In this document: piece after piece, positions 9,886 to 21,204 of the stretch
How positions within the stretch are numbered: position 1 is the first letter of the stretch
Layout: every line of letters starts with the position of its first letter
Source of the DNA: Halisarca cf. caerulea
Taxonomy: Eukaryota; Porifera; Demospongiae; Chondrillida; Halisarcidae
DNA: 64,000 bases
Reading direction: 5' to 3'
Assembly: GCA_963170055.1 (NCBI GenBank)
Contig: CAUJGJ010000163.1
Coordinates: forward strand, 54,201 to 118,200
Notes under the pieces: generated by a model
What the model was told of the DNA's origin: nothing
Seen by the model: the letters and a program-made list of their open reading frames with translations, nothing else
Databases searched by the model: none
Position numbers and translations under genes: made by a program

Positions 9886-12800
9886 TACCTTGATGCTAGC
9901 ACGTTGACTATCCCCAGTAAAGTACACTGGAAGGCAATAACTACAGATGATGAGCATTAATTAGAACAGGAACCATCCCCAACATTAAGCAGAACTCACC
10001 AACCAACACTAGCACAACCAAACTGCTGGGAGATATGCTGATGTCAGCATCTGTGTATGGAGGGAGGGGCTTGAAGAGCTACACACCCACCTAATCAACA
10101 ATCTACTTACGTAAGAAAGTGTCACAAAATGTTGTATAAATAATCAGAAGGAGAATTCCACTGTTGGTACGTATAGAAGAGATGGAGGTCATCAGGCACA
10201 CCCACTGGAGCACTAGCCATACCCACCTGCTAATCTGGCTGAAAGGAATCTTCATTGCCTCCAAATATGACTTTATGAAATATCGAACCACCTGCATATA
10301 AGATAGTGGGAGGGTTCACTACTAAAACACACCCACCTGAATAGTGGGAGGGATCACTGGTGATACACACCCACCTGCACCCCTTCCTTACCTGTCCAAC
10401 TAGCAGTGGCATCACGACAGTGCAGGATAACTTGATGATAATTGACATGAACGGCAAAGTGGATGACATCCCCACCTACACACATGGCCCAGATGTCACC
10501 TACACCAAACTAAACACGTCTCCACACACTCACCAGCGTCAACATCAACACCGGAGAGATAACAATGCCCTAGTAATAGGGAGGTGTAATAAATCACATG
10601 AGTATCTTGTGACTGTCACATGACAAACCATAAAACTTCCAAATACAGAATTGAAGACAGCTGACGCAACAGAGGCTTGGACATCCGAGTTGTCTGAGGT
10701 GGTTCCCCCACCCCCAACTTGACTCAAGGCAGCAGTGGCTAAAATGACAGCTGATGAGACAGGTGGGGGCATGCAGGACAGGACCGTGAGTCTGAGGGGG
10801 GCAGCCACATGCAGCTGTGATTCATCCAGTCATCATTGCTACTACACTAAGCACAACACCCCCTTCATCTCCACACAACACACCATCACCTCCACACAAC
10901 ACCCCCTTCACCTCCAGATAACACACACACCTTCACACAACACCCCCTTCACCTCCATACAACACACCTTCACCTCCACACAACACACCTTCACCTCCAC
11001 ACAACACATCTTCACCTTCACACAATACACCTTCACTTAAACTGTGTACTCACCTCCCTCCTCGCCATTCCATGCTACTCACCCCTCCCTCTTCCACCCC
11101 CGCCCCCATGGAACTCACCCCTCCCTCCTCCACCCCTCTGTCCTTCACCCCCACTCTCATAGCACTCCCCCCAACCTCCCCCACCCACACATCCCATGGT
11201 ACACTCACCCCTACCCTCATGGCACACTCGCCCCTTCCTCCTCCACCCCATGGCACACTCACCCCTTCCTCCTCCACCCCCCACCCCATGGCACACTCAC
11301 CCCTTCCTCCTCTGCCCCCCACCCCATGGCACACTCATCCCTTCCTCCTCTGCCCCCCACCCCATGGCACACTCACCCCTCTCTCCTCCACCCCCACCCC
11401 CATAGCACTCAACCCAACCTCCTCCCACCCACACCCCCATGGTACACTCACCCCTACCCTCATGGCACACTCGCCCCTTCCTCCTCCACCCCATGGCACA
11501 CTCACCCCTCCCTCCTCCACCCCACATGGCACACTCACCCCTCACCCCCTCATGGCACACTCACCCCTCCCTCCTCCACCCCACATGGCACACTCACCCC
11601 TCCCTCCTCCACCCCACATGGCACACTCACCCCTCCCTACTCTGCCCCCCATGGCACACTCACCCCTCACCCCTCATGGCACACTCACCCCTCCCTACTC
11701 TGCCCCCCATGGCACTCACCCCTCCCTCCTCCGCCCCCACCCCTCTCTCCTCCACCCCCCTCACCCCCCCATGGCACACTCACCCCTCCCTCCTCCACCC
11801 CACATGGCACACTCACCCCTCACCCCCTCATGGCACACTCACCCCTCCCTACTCTGCCCCCCATGGCACACTCACCCCTCACCCCCTCATGGCACACTCA
11901 CCCCTCCCTCCTCCACCCCACATGGCACACTCACCCCTCACCCCCTCATGGCACACTCACCCCTCCCTACTCTGCCCCCCATGGCACTCACCCCTCCCTC
12001 CTCCGCCCCCACCCCTCTCTCCTCCACCCCCCTCACCCCCCATGGCACACTCACCCCTCCCTCCTCCACCCCACATGGCACACTCACCCCTCATCCCCTC
12101 ATGGCACACTCACCTCTCCCTCCTCCACCCCACATGGCACACTCACCCCTCACCCCCTCATGGCACACTCACCTCTCCCTTCTCCACCCTCTCATGGCAC
12201 ACTCACCCCTCCCTCCTCCACCCCACATGGCACACTCACCCCTAACCCCCCCATGGCTCACTCACCCCTCACCCCCCATGGCACACTCATCCCTCCCTCC
12301 TCCACCCCCCATAGCACACTCACCCCTTCCTCCTCCACCCCCACCCCCCATGGCACACTCATCCCTTCCTCCTCCACCCCCCATGGCACACTCATCCCTC
12401 CCTCCTCCACCCCCCATGGCACACTCATACCTTCCTCCTCCACCCCCCATGGCACACTCACCCCTTCCTCCTTTACCCCCCCCCCCCCATGGCACACTCA
12501 CCCCTTCCTCCTCCACCCCCATGGCACACTCACCCCTTTCTCCTCCACCCCCACCCCCATGGCATTCACCTTAACTTCCCCCCACCCACACCCCTCTCAC
12601 CCCCACCCTATGATACTCATCCCTTCTCCACCCCCAGCCCCATGGCACTCACCCAACCTCCCCACACCCATGACACACTCACCCTCCCTCCCCCACGCCC
12701 ATGACACACTCACCCCTCCAACAAGAGCTTGTCCATTGCTCCGAGGAAATTTAGGAACATAACAATTACTTTTAGAATGAAAGGGATGGCAACGAATGTG

Positions 12801-13439
12801 TACACTTGGATGAAGGCATGGACTTTCACCTCCGAAAGGGCTTTCAGGACAACCTGTGAGAAAAACAGAATACCCTCCATATACCAACCTAGTCTCATGA
12901 ACCAGACCCCTCCCCTCCCGCATGATAAAATGGAGGGCGGGGAGGGGTCTGGTTCACGAGACTAATACCAACCTAGTATACGCATAAGTATATACGTGTG
13001 TAAGTAGTGGACAAGGCGAGCTTTGAACAGATCTAACAACTAGTGATCCTCACTAAATTTAGTGCCCGTTCCGCCCAACCAAAGGCACTGGATTGGTGTA
13101 TAGACATTCTAAACTACGTCCTTTAATAGCGTCTACGATCTACCGAGCATACAGACCTACAGCCTAACTCACTTCGGTTTTCAGTTGTAGACCATTAAAA
13201 AAGAATATCGTGGAAACAGCGACATATCTAACGGTTATCTCAGGTAAGAGAGGACCTAATGAGATAGAAGTACAGCAGAGTAATCACTACTTGGCTGTTG
13301 CTTCAGGGCATGATTTGCTATCACACCGATCTCACATCCACCAACCTTCCTTGGAGCCGACCCAAGGTACAGCCTTAGCCAAAGAAATAACCACGATCAC
13401 TCCTAAAAGAAACCAGTGTTTTCCTAGGAATGAAAGCAT
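9519..13439 (-). CDS. SLC10A7: SLC10A7-type solute carrier (bile-acid/sodium symporter family)
   Basis: Multi-pass membrane protein of the SLC10/BASS fold; in vertebrates SLC10A7 sits in Golgi/plasma membrane and affects calcium handling and glycosaminoglycan synthesis. Twelve exons: 13346-13439, 13173-13255, 12714-12853, 10629-10791, 10534-10569, 10392-10475, 10227-10291, 10111-10160, 10000-10050, 9889-9940, 9750-9820, 9519-9685. Their sum is 1056 bp (351 residues), with every phase matching. Diagnostic blocks: [89 protein letters not shown] and [15 protein letters not shown], all in the order of human SLC10A7. Exon 4 carries an extra Gly-rich ~10 residues ([14 protein letters not shown]) against human. 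Exon 3-4 intron is filled by 1.9 kb of C/T-rich repeats. Start is 95 bp from the divergent microprotein gene. Confidence 0.93.
10853..12712. repeat. C-rich minisatellite block in SLC10A7 intron 3
   Basis: 10853-11040 is a short array around CCTCCACACAACACACCTTC. From 11041 the intron is a pyrimidine-rich array of about 30-bp units around CATGGCACACTCACCCCT. The long open frames here (up to 572 codons, Pro/Ser/His-rich) exist only because G and A are scarce on this strand. No gene is supported. Confidence 0.95.
12890..12964. mobile_element. TAGTCTC fold-back element, short copy
   Basis: Two ~32-bp arms, starting TAGTCTCATGAACCAGACCC and ending GGTCTGGTTCACGAGACTA, form a near-perfect hairpin around ATGATAAAATG. 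Flanked by a perfect 9-bp direct repeat ATACCAACC on each side. Same terminal sequence as the 769-bp element at 58431-59199. Lies in SLC10A7 intron 2. Confidence 0.85.
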
Positions 13440-13534
13440 CCTAGTAGAAGGTTATCAACAGCTGAAATCACCCATGGAACATAACTTGAAGGAACTGCGA
13501 GTCGTTTATCGAGCGGCCATCTTGACTCATGAAA
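13440..13534. promoter_or_regulatory. Bidirectional promoter region SLC10A7 / microprotein gene
   Basis: 95 bp between divergent start codons (89 bp if the plus-strand gene starts at the in-frame ATG at 13529). Contains a GCGGCCATCTTG-type stretch near 13512, resembling the CCAT core of YY1 sites. Promoter role is inferred from arrangement. Confidence 0.55.
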
Positions 13535-13843
13535 ATGGCCGACGGCAAGACGCCTTACAAGCTTAAGATCATAACCAGGACTTATCTAAGCGGAGGTACC
13601 AATTCTGATGGAAAAGAAGTTTCGGATCAAATAGAAAAGAAGAAAATGCTACTCGACCCAGCATCCATCAAAGCCTTTCTAGCTGGTGTGGTAGTATCGC
13701 ATTTGAGCAAGAACATGGTACTTGGCTTGATTGTGGGAACCCTGTCCGGAATATTCGTCCAACAAAATTACCCAAACGTTCCTAATGTTAAGAATTCATG
13801 GAAAGATTTTTTGAGGAGATTTAAAGAGTCAAGAGATAAATGA
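13535..13843 (+). CDS. Single-exon membrane microprotein, homologous to the SLC35A4 upstream-ORF microprotein
   Basis: One exon, 102 residues. Human SLC35A4-MP is an inner-mitochondrial-membrane microprotein of about 103 residues translated from the 5' leader of SLC35A4. Matches as I recall the human protein: start MADGKTPYKLK against MADDKDSLPKLK; then IKAFLAGVVVSHL against LKGFLAGYVVAKL; VLGLIVGTLSGIF against VLGFAVGTCTGIY; VPNVKNSWKDFLR against VPNVEKTLRDYLQ. The hydrophobic segment (residues about 47-73) would span a membrane. ATG at 13535 is preferred over 13529 because it gives the MAD start and sits in AAAATGG. No transporter ORF follows within the next 500 bp, so here it looks like its own gene. 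Downstream is a convergent PH-protein gene. Confidence 0.72.
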   Translation: MADGKTPYKLKIITRTYLSGGTNSDGKEVSDQIEKKKMLLDPASIKAFLAGVVVSHLSKNMVLGLIVGTLSGIFVQQNYPNVPNVKNSWKDFLRRFKESRDK

Positions 13844-14022
13844 AAATGACCTTGACTTATTGTACATGTTATGTCCAAACTGTTGTTATATCTGTGCAGA
13901 TGTGTTTTCACTACCAGTATTGACAAGTGCATGTTGTGTCATAATCTAGCTGGGCTTGTTGTGGTCCGTTCACTTTTAGTCAGTGTCTATTGACAATCAC
14001 ATATGCACACCATAGATATTCG

Positions 14023-14062
<40 letters not shown>

Positions 14063-14356
14063 TTCTGTACACAAGATTAGAAATTAATTGCCAAAACTGA
14101 ATAGAATAGAAATTCAAATTCACAACGTAATTCGGTGAGCTAACAAACCAGCATGCATTGCAAGTGATAAATTCTATAAGTCACAATGTAAAAAGCCATT
14201 GAATTCAAAAATAGAATCTACAACAAAATAATCTGATAATCTAATTGTCAAGACCAATTTACTGATTAGTGAAACTTGATTGGGGCTACCAGCCTGGAGA
14301 GAAACACAGTGGTCACTAATAGAGTATTGGAGAAACGCTAAAATTACCTTTGAAAA
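13844..14356. other. Tail-to-tail intergenic region, 513 bp
   Basis: AT-rich, with a CA run at 14031-14060. It holds the 3' UTRs of the microprotein gene and the PH-protein gene. No open frame or structured RNA was recognised. Confidence 0.7.
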
Positions 14357-17300
14357 TTATGAAGAAGTGTCTTCATTAGGTGGATCATCTTCCTTGGGTG
14401 GATCATCTTCCTTGGGTGGGTCATCAGCAGATGACTCTTCTTTAGGCTGTTCCTCCTTAGGAGGTTCAGAATCCTCTTCAGGTGGTTCTTCCTTAGGCGG
14501 TTCCTCTTTGGGTGGTTCCTCTTTGGGAGGCTCTTCTTTGGGTGGTTCCTCTTTGGGTGGTTCCTCTTTGGGAGGCTCTTCTTTGGGCGGTTCCTCTTTG
14601 GGTGGTTCCTCTTTGGGAGGCTCTTCTTTGGGTGGTTCTTCTTTGGGTGGTTCCTCTTTGGGCGGTTCTTCTTTAGGCGGTTCCTCTTTGGGCGGTTCTT
14701 CTTTAGGCGGTTCTTCCTTGGGCAGTTCTTCCTTGGGCGGTTCTTCTTTAGGCGGTTCTTCCTTGGGTGGTTCCTCTTTGGACGTTTCCTCTTTGGGTGG
14801 TTCCTCTTTAGAAGGAGCTGGATGAAGAAAAGTCGCTCACATACAGATGAGGGCACATCAAAACACCACCAGACATACTTGGTTCCTCTTTTGTGACTTC
14901 AGCCTCTTGCTTGGACTCTTGGCCCTCACCTGTTGCACCCTCTCCCCCTTCAGTCTGTTGCTGTTCTTCTTGTTCCTTCTTCTGTTGTTCCTCTAGCTCC
15001 TTTCTCTTGGCAGCTTCTTCCTGTCTTTTCAGGATACCAGCATATTTTGGTTGAATCTCTTTAGTACAGTACTGGAGGGAAATCAATGCGTCATAACAGC
15101 CGTAGTCCTCCTTGGAGGTGCCTTAACACACACAGGGTCACAGGGGAGGGCAGTGCTGCAGCAGACATTGGTCACTGCACTTTCTGATTATTTCCTATAA
15201 TTTTTTGTGGTAGATGTCAAAGTAGTATTGTACAATTTACTTTGATCTCCAACGTTCAGTGAATTATTGGATGCAAGTGTAGAATAGAACTAGTCTCTTC
15301 ACATGATTGTGGACGCCATGTCTAAAATGGTGCTCACTGTCACGTGAACTGCGTGCAAATGTGCAAAAGCAGTTAACAGATAACCTAGATCTGGTAAAAG
15401 TGAATAGGACAGGATATTAGGATAGACTCATTTAACCAAGGGAAGCCTTCAGCCATCTACCACACTAGACCCCCTTCAGCCACCTACCACACTAGACCCC
15501 CTTTACCCACCTACCACACTAGACCCCCTTCAGCCACCTACCACACTAGACCCCCTTCACCCACCTACCATACTAGACCCCCTTCACCCACCTACCACAC
15601 TAGACCCCCTTCACCCACCTACCATACTAGACCCCCTTCACCCACCTACCATACTAGACCCCTTCACCCACCTACCACACTAGACCCCCTTCACCCACCT
15701 ACCATACTAGACCCCCTTCACCCACCTACCACACTAGACCCCCTTCAGCCACCTACCATACTAGACCCCCTTCAGCCACCTACCACACTAGACCCCCTTC
15801 AGCCACCTACCACACTAGACCCCCTACAAACAGCACAATGAAGGAAAAGAAAAGAAAAAGGTAATGAACTCATAGATGGTTCTGAACACAGATTATCACT
15901 GCAAACAATGAGCACTTGTGACAAATTGCATGAGCTGCCAATTTGGCCGATGATGTAAACTGTTTTCGACAATTACATGATTTGGATTCTGTAAGTACTA
16001 CATCGATACACACAAGGTGGGCGGGGCAAAGTGCTTGGACCTGTTGACAGTGCTGCAGTCCTCACATGGAGGTCCCTCAACAGCTGCAGTCCTCACATGG
16101 AGGTCCCTCAACAGCTGCAGTCCTCACATGGAGGTCACTCAACAGCTGCAGTCCTCACATGGAGGTCCCTCAACAGCTGCAGTCCTCACATGGAGGTCAC
16201 TCAACAGCTGCAGTCCTCACATGGAGGTCCCTCAACAGCTGCAGTCCTCACATGGAGGTCACTCAACAGCTGCAGTCCTCACATGGAGGTCCCTCAACAG
16301 CTGCAGTCCTCACATGGAGGTCCCTCAACAGCTGCAGTCCTCACATGGAGGTCCCTCAACAGCTGCAGTCCTCACATGGAGGTCCCTCAACAGCTGCAGT
16401 CCTCACATGGAGGTCACTCAACAGCTGCAGTCCTCACATGGAGGTCCCTCAACAGCTGCAGTCCTCACATGGAGGTCCCTCAACAGCTGCAGTCCTCGCA
16501 TGGAGGTCACTCAACAGCTGCAGTCCTCGCATGGAGGTCACTCAACAGCTGCAGTCCTCACATGGAGGTCCCTCAACAGCTGCAGTCCTCACATGGAGGT
16601 CCCTCAACAGCTGCAGTCCTCACATGGAGGTCCCTCAACAGCTGCAGTCCTCACATGGAGGTCCCTCAACAGCTGCAGTCCTCACATGGAGGTCACTCAC
16701 AGTCCTCACATGGAGGTCACTCAACAGGACAAAGGCAGACCACAGCACACAGTCCTTACCTTAGCCTTAGCTTCCTTTATCTTCTCTAACCAGGTGCTGG
16801 AATACAAAGTTGGAGATAACAACAGCAAGTAAGGAGAGCGGATAGTGAACAACTCACTCTTTCTCTCCTTCTGATGGTGCCACAAAGCAGTAGACTTTGC
16901 TCTGAGTCCCCACCACAAAACACCGCTCAAACTCTTGTACCGGCCATCCCGCTCCCACACCCTGGAACCTTTGCCTGGCATCAGCAATGTTGGACACAGC
17001 ACAGAACCCATCAGCCTTGCGAAGATTGGCTCCGGGCTGCTGCTTGAACCACCTCAGGTACTCCCCATCTCCTTCCAGTGACAGCCAACAACCAACCCAA
17101 CGACCAAGAAGGTCAGCTGGAAGGACGAAGGGAAGGATGTGCGTCCACAGACAGGGGTCCAGAGGTACAACAGGTAGGAGAATGCACAAACCCACTCCTG
17201 ACTAGCCAACAAATATGCGAGGACAGGCTGATAAGGAATGGGTCACATTAAGGCCATTAACAGTGGATCAGGGAGAGACACCACATCTGGAATCACCCAA

Positions 17301-17432
17301 AGCCACCCGTGAACCACAGCATTAGGAGGACAACAGTTGCAGCATTTTCACTTTGTGTGGTTACAATGGAATGGACAACATCACTACACACAACACAACA
17401 CCAAAATTCAAACATTCTGATTCCCTGCATCC

Positions 17433-17470
<38 letters not shown>

Positions 17471-17521
17471 GTTGTTGTTATTGCTGTTGGCGGTGGTGGT
17501 GGCAGTGGTGGTGGTGGTGGT

Positions 17522-17574
<53 letters not shown>

Positions 17575-18664
17575 AACATACACAAGATCTGAGCAATTCG
17601 ACACATATCTACAACAATCCCATTGGAGAAGGGATGAGAGGGGGAGACAAGAACTAGGGAGGAGAGAGAGAGGGGACAAGAGCTAGGGAGGAGAGAGAGA
17701 CAAGAGCTAAGGAGGAGAGAGAGAGAGGGGTGAGAGCTAAGTAGGAGAGAGAGGGACAAGAGCTAAGGAGGGCAGAGAGGGATAAGAGCTAAGGAGGGCA
17801 GAGAGGGACAAGAGCTAAGGAGGGCAGAGAGAGACAAGAGCTAAGGAGGAGAGAGAGAGAGGGACAAGAGCTAAGGAGGGCAGAGAGGGACAAGAGCTAA
17901 GGAGGGCAGAGAGGGATAAGAGCTAAGGAGGGCAGAGAGGGGTGAGAGCTAAGGAGGGCAGAGAGGGATAAGAGCTAAGGAGGGCAGAGAGGGATAAGAG
18001 CTAAGGAGGGCAGAGAGGGACAAGAGCTAAGGAGGGCAGAGAGGGGTGAGAGCTAAGGAGGGCAGAGAGGGACAAGAGCTAAGTAGGAGAGAGAGGGACA
18101 AGAGCTAAGGAGGGCAGAGAGGGACAAGAGCTAAGGAGGGCAGAGAGGGATAAGAGCTAAGGAGGGCAGAGAGGGACAAGAGCTAAGGAGGGCAGAGAGG
18201 GACAAGAGCTAAGTAGGAGAGAGAGGGATAAGAGCTAAGGAGGGCAGAGAGGGATAAGAGCTAAGGAGGGCAGAGAGGGGTGAGAGCTAAGGAGGGCAGA
18301 GAGGGGGCAATGACCTCAACAAGTATGACCTTTGAAGGGAGAGAGGAGAAGACTGACTGTACAGTGACAAGAGACAGCTCAGCAACCCAAGCCAGCATTC
18401 CCTGACCTCATTACCACAAGTATCCATAAAGGAATCCACAGGACAACCCACAGATGAAATACTAACTAAAAAAACCAAAGCCACACCCCAACAAACCATA
18501 TAAGGAGTTGTACTGTAGGAGTTAGTCATGAATATAGTTATACAAAGGGTGGAATGTACCTGTCATGTCAAAAATGCCCTAGTTTACTCTACAACAATGA
18601 GTACAGCCTTCTTAGTCTAGCGCATACCCCCACACACAACACCCAACCAGCCACACATATACAC

Positions 18665-18723
<59 letters not shown>

Positions 18724-19011
18724 GAATAGCAAGGGACAACATACACGTTTCATTTTCAACCATGTCCGTTTGGAGAACAGTGATAGAGAGAAACACATCT
18801 CAATCGGAAGTCTCTCTCTCCTCAGTCCAACTCACTTCTCCTCTGCGCCTGTCCTTCGTGGACTACTTTTGGATCAACTGGTACACGTTCTGACTTTGAA
18901 CGCTTCACTTTCTTCGGTTCCTTTTCCACCTTGGGTTCTGAGGTCTCTTCTGTTTTGCCTTCTAATGGGAAAAGGACAACTTGGTATAATAAAATAACAA
19001 ACACACATTGA

Positions 19012-19061
<50 letters not shown>

Positions 19062-19082
19062 GCACGCACACACACACATTGA

Positions 19083-19113
<31 letters not shown>

Positions 19114-19389
19114 GCATACACAATGGGAGTGAGACAAAAGAATGACCATATACACATGCACACCTTGTTCAGTGACTTCAGGTTTGTCCTCTTCGGTCCC
19201 TCCTACGGCCCCCGGCGGCTGTTGCTCATCATCTTTTTCGGCTGGCTTGTCACCTTCCTGCTCCGATGGCTTCTGTTCAGTTTGATCTTCCTGTTCCTTT
19301 GGTGTGCCTTCGGTATTCTGTTCTTCGGTCTGCGTGTCACCCGTCTTAGGAGTCTCCTCGGTTGTAGGTTCTTGCTGGCTTTCAGACAT
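14357..19389 (-). CDS. PH-domain protein with acidic N-terminus and PPKEE-repeat tail
   Basis: Six exons: 19164-19389, 18836-18961, 16858-17116, 16760-16796, 14879-15071, 14357-14817; 1302 bp, 433 residues, phases consistent. Start is the ATG at 19389. Residues 1-75 are Glu/Gln/Pro/Thr-rich (MSESQQEPTTEETPKTG). A basic stretch KKVKRSKSER follows. Then comes a pleckstrin-homology-like fold: VVHEGQAQRRS, GRWVGCWLSLEGDGEYLRWF, ERCFVVGTQSKVYCFVAP and the closing helix with the characteristic Trp, DTWLEKIKEAKAK. After it there is a Glu/Gln-rich coiled segment (RQEEAAKRKELEEQQKK), and residues from about 285 on are a PPKEE tandem tail ending DDPPNEDTSS. I do not recognise an orthologue. PH identity rests on strand pattern and the C-terminal Trp helix. 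The tail is encoded by a 15-bp coding minisatellite. Confidence 0.75.
14370..14815. repeat. 15-bp coding minisatellite (PPKEE tail)
   Basis: About 28 copies of a 15-bp unit in the last exon of the PH-domain gene. Read on the minus strand it gives PPKEE with LPKEE, TSKEE and DDPPKED variants. Unlike the intronic arrays its period is a multiple of three, and synonymous third-base variation is visible. Confidence 0.9.
15451..15830. repeat. 27-bp minisatellite in PH-protein intron
   Basis: About 14 copies with core CACCTACCACACTAGACCCC. The rest of the intron 15072-16759 is unique AT-rich sequence without a recognisable gene. Confidence 0.93.
16052..16725. repeat. 31-bp minisatellite in PH-protein intron
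   Basis: About 21 highly homogeneous copies with core AGCTGCAGTCCTCACATGGA, variation mostly GGTCCCTC/GGTCACTC. Period 31 is not a multiple of three, so all three plus-strand frames read the same 31-residue peptide repeat; it is not coding. Ends 35 bp before a 37-bp exon. Confidence 0.95.
17635..18306. repeat. 26-bp purine-rich minisatellite in PH-protein intron
   Basis: About 25 copies with core AGCTAAGGAGGGCAGAGAGG, strongly purine-biased on the plus strand. Flanked on the left by TG runs at 17438-17468 and 17523-17570. Confidence 0.94.
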
Positions 19390-19895
19390 TGTCAAGAGCG
19401 CTCACACGACTTGCCTACACGTAACAAGAGAAGCGCCGGAAATGGTACAAGCGCTTGCAGCAGAACCAGTCCCCACAGGACTCAACGCTAGTCAGCACAC
19501 ATAAACCCTCCCTGCTCACTTAACCAATTGCGCGTTCTCCTCTCACGATCAAGTAACCAGTAGCGTCAAGCGTCGACGAGGTCTTGGTTCAGCGGTTGCC
19601 TAATAAGGCATCATTCGCTCGATTGGTTTCCTCATAAATAGAAAGACTAACGGCACAGCGGCGGCGGGCTCATGGATCACGTGAGATTGGAGCGCTATTC
19701 AACAAGCGGACTTTGCAGCAAAGCTAGACGACCTTAAAACGGACTACAGCCCAGGAAATCAAAATAAATGACTCTGCAGCTTTGACTGTCGCTCATGGTT
19801 TATTATATTTGTTTATGTTCTTATCTACACTGGCCGTGAGCTTGAGTGAATGCATTCCATTTCTCCATGACACCTCTTTTATCAGTGTTTGGAGG

Positions 19896-19958
<63 letters not shown>

Positions 19959-21204
19959 TTGCAATACCACAGCCTGTAGTGCGGGCTATTGTGGTCCCCT
20001 TATTGGGCCCCTTTGCCACCAGATATCAGTGAGGGAGAGACCCACCAGATATGGGCCCAGCTGCCCCCACCATCCCTGATGGCCCCCTCGTGCAATCAGG
20101 GGTTGCCCATCTGTGAGGTTGCAAGCCCCACGAGATGGGGAGGGCTAGGCTGCAGCTGAAGAGCGGTGGCGTGTTCACCTAACTCACAGCAGCAGTAGTT
20201 CCCAACCCTAAACTTGGAAATATCCAGGCTATTAGCATCTAGGGCACCAGCCAATGACCAGCACCCTGCTTAGAGTCTGATAAAGAAATATTTAATGTTT
20301 CCAGTGATTGAGACTGACAGGTGTGATTATACCTGTTAGCTACTGAAGTCACAGCTTTCATATAACCAGCCATTCATGACAACTGGACACACACATACAC
20401 AAACCTATGATTAACTGGGCGTGTGTACATTTAATCATCATAATATTAGTTTGCTGGCCATCCCATATCTCTTGATATACTCAGTGAACATAATGCACTG
20501 CTACCCCCTTCCCCTCTTCCCTCCCTCCCCCTGTCAAGCTGGCCTCACCATGCTAGCCCAGTCAAGTTAGAAGCCTTATAGAACTGCAACCTTACACAAA
20601 AGCTTTGAGAGAGTTTAGAATGCAATGGCAACAGCTACGTATTTGACAGCTGTGGAGGGCCTTGTATATAGTATATATAGTGTGGTAGGTGTTTCCATGG
20701 TAACCAGAGGAGGTATGTAGAAGCCATATCTCCATCAGTCACCAGCTGTCACTTGAGAGGCATGTTTGGACCCACACCATGTGCTGTGCCTGCATGTGTG
20801 CCCATTGCAGATTATCAGTTGTATATCATATTAGCTGTAATGTGGTTGGGTTACACAGGCCGCCTCAAAGGTTCCAACTTGGTCGCAAATGACACACTTG
20901 AATAAATATAAATCATTCAGAATTTCATGGACGACACATAACACTTGTCTGTAGTAAAACAGATTTAAACTTTTCAAAAGTGAAGAATTGAGAGCAATAG
21001 CACAAGCTCCATGAACTAAATGAAAGAACACATCCACAAACACATACATACGTAGGTTGATAGAGGGAAAAGGTGCAAATATTCAGGAACAAATAGGGAG
21101 TTTGGGGAGGGAGGACAGAGAACACAGAACAAACCACATACACACATACACACACACACACAACATGAACATGAACGATAGGTTGGTTTGCAAGAGGCCA
21201 CAAC
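19390..21204. other. Intergenic region between PH-protein and ADCY genes
   Basis: 19390-19780 is the probable promoter/5' UTR of the PH gene. 19897-19958 is a CA run followed by dispersed repeat copy 2 (next entry). 20396-21204 is unique sequence and probably contains the ADCY 3' UTR. No further gene recognised. Confidence 0.6.
19955..20395. mobile_element. Dispersed repeat family A, copy 2
   Basis: Second copy of the repeat at 7905-8546, same orientation, with small internal deletions. Shares AGGGGTTGCCCATCTGTGAG, AGCCCCACGAGATGGGGAGG and the TGACAACTGGACACACAC end. Confidence 0.8.

Noticed and set aside
11044..12762. 572-codon Pro/Ser/His-rich open frame on the plus strand
   Set aside because: Arises from a G/A-poor repeat tract in an SLC10A7 intron; two other frames are also open and the real exons are on the other strand.
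16017..16832. 271-codon plus-strand frame with 31-residue repeats
   Set aside because: 31-bp array in which all three plus-strand frames are open with the same peptide; overlaps an exon of the minus-strand PH gene.
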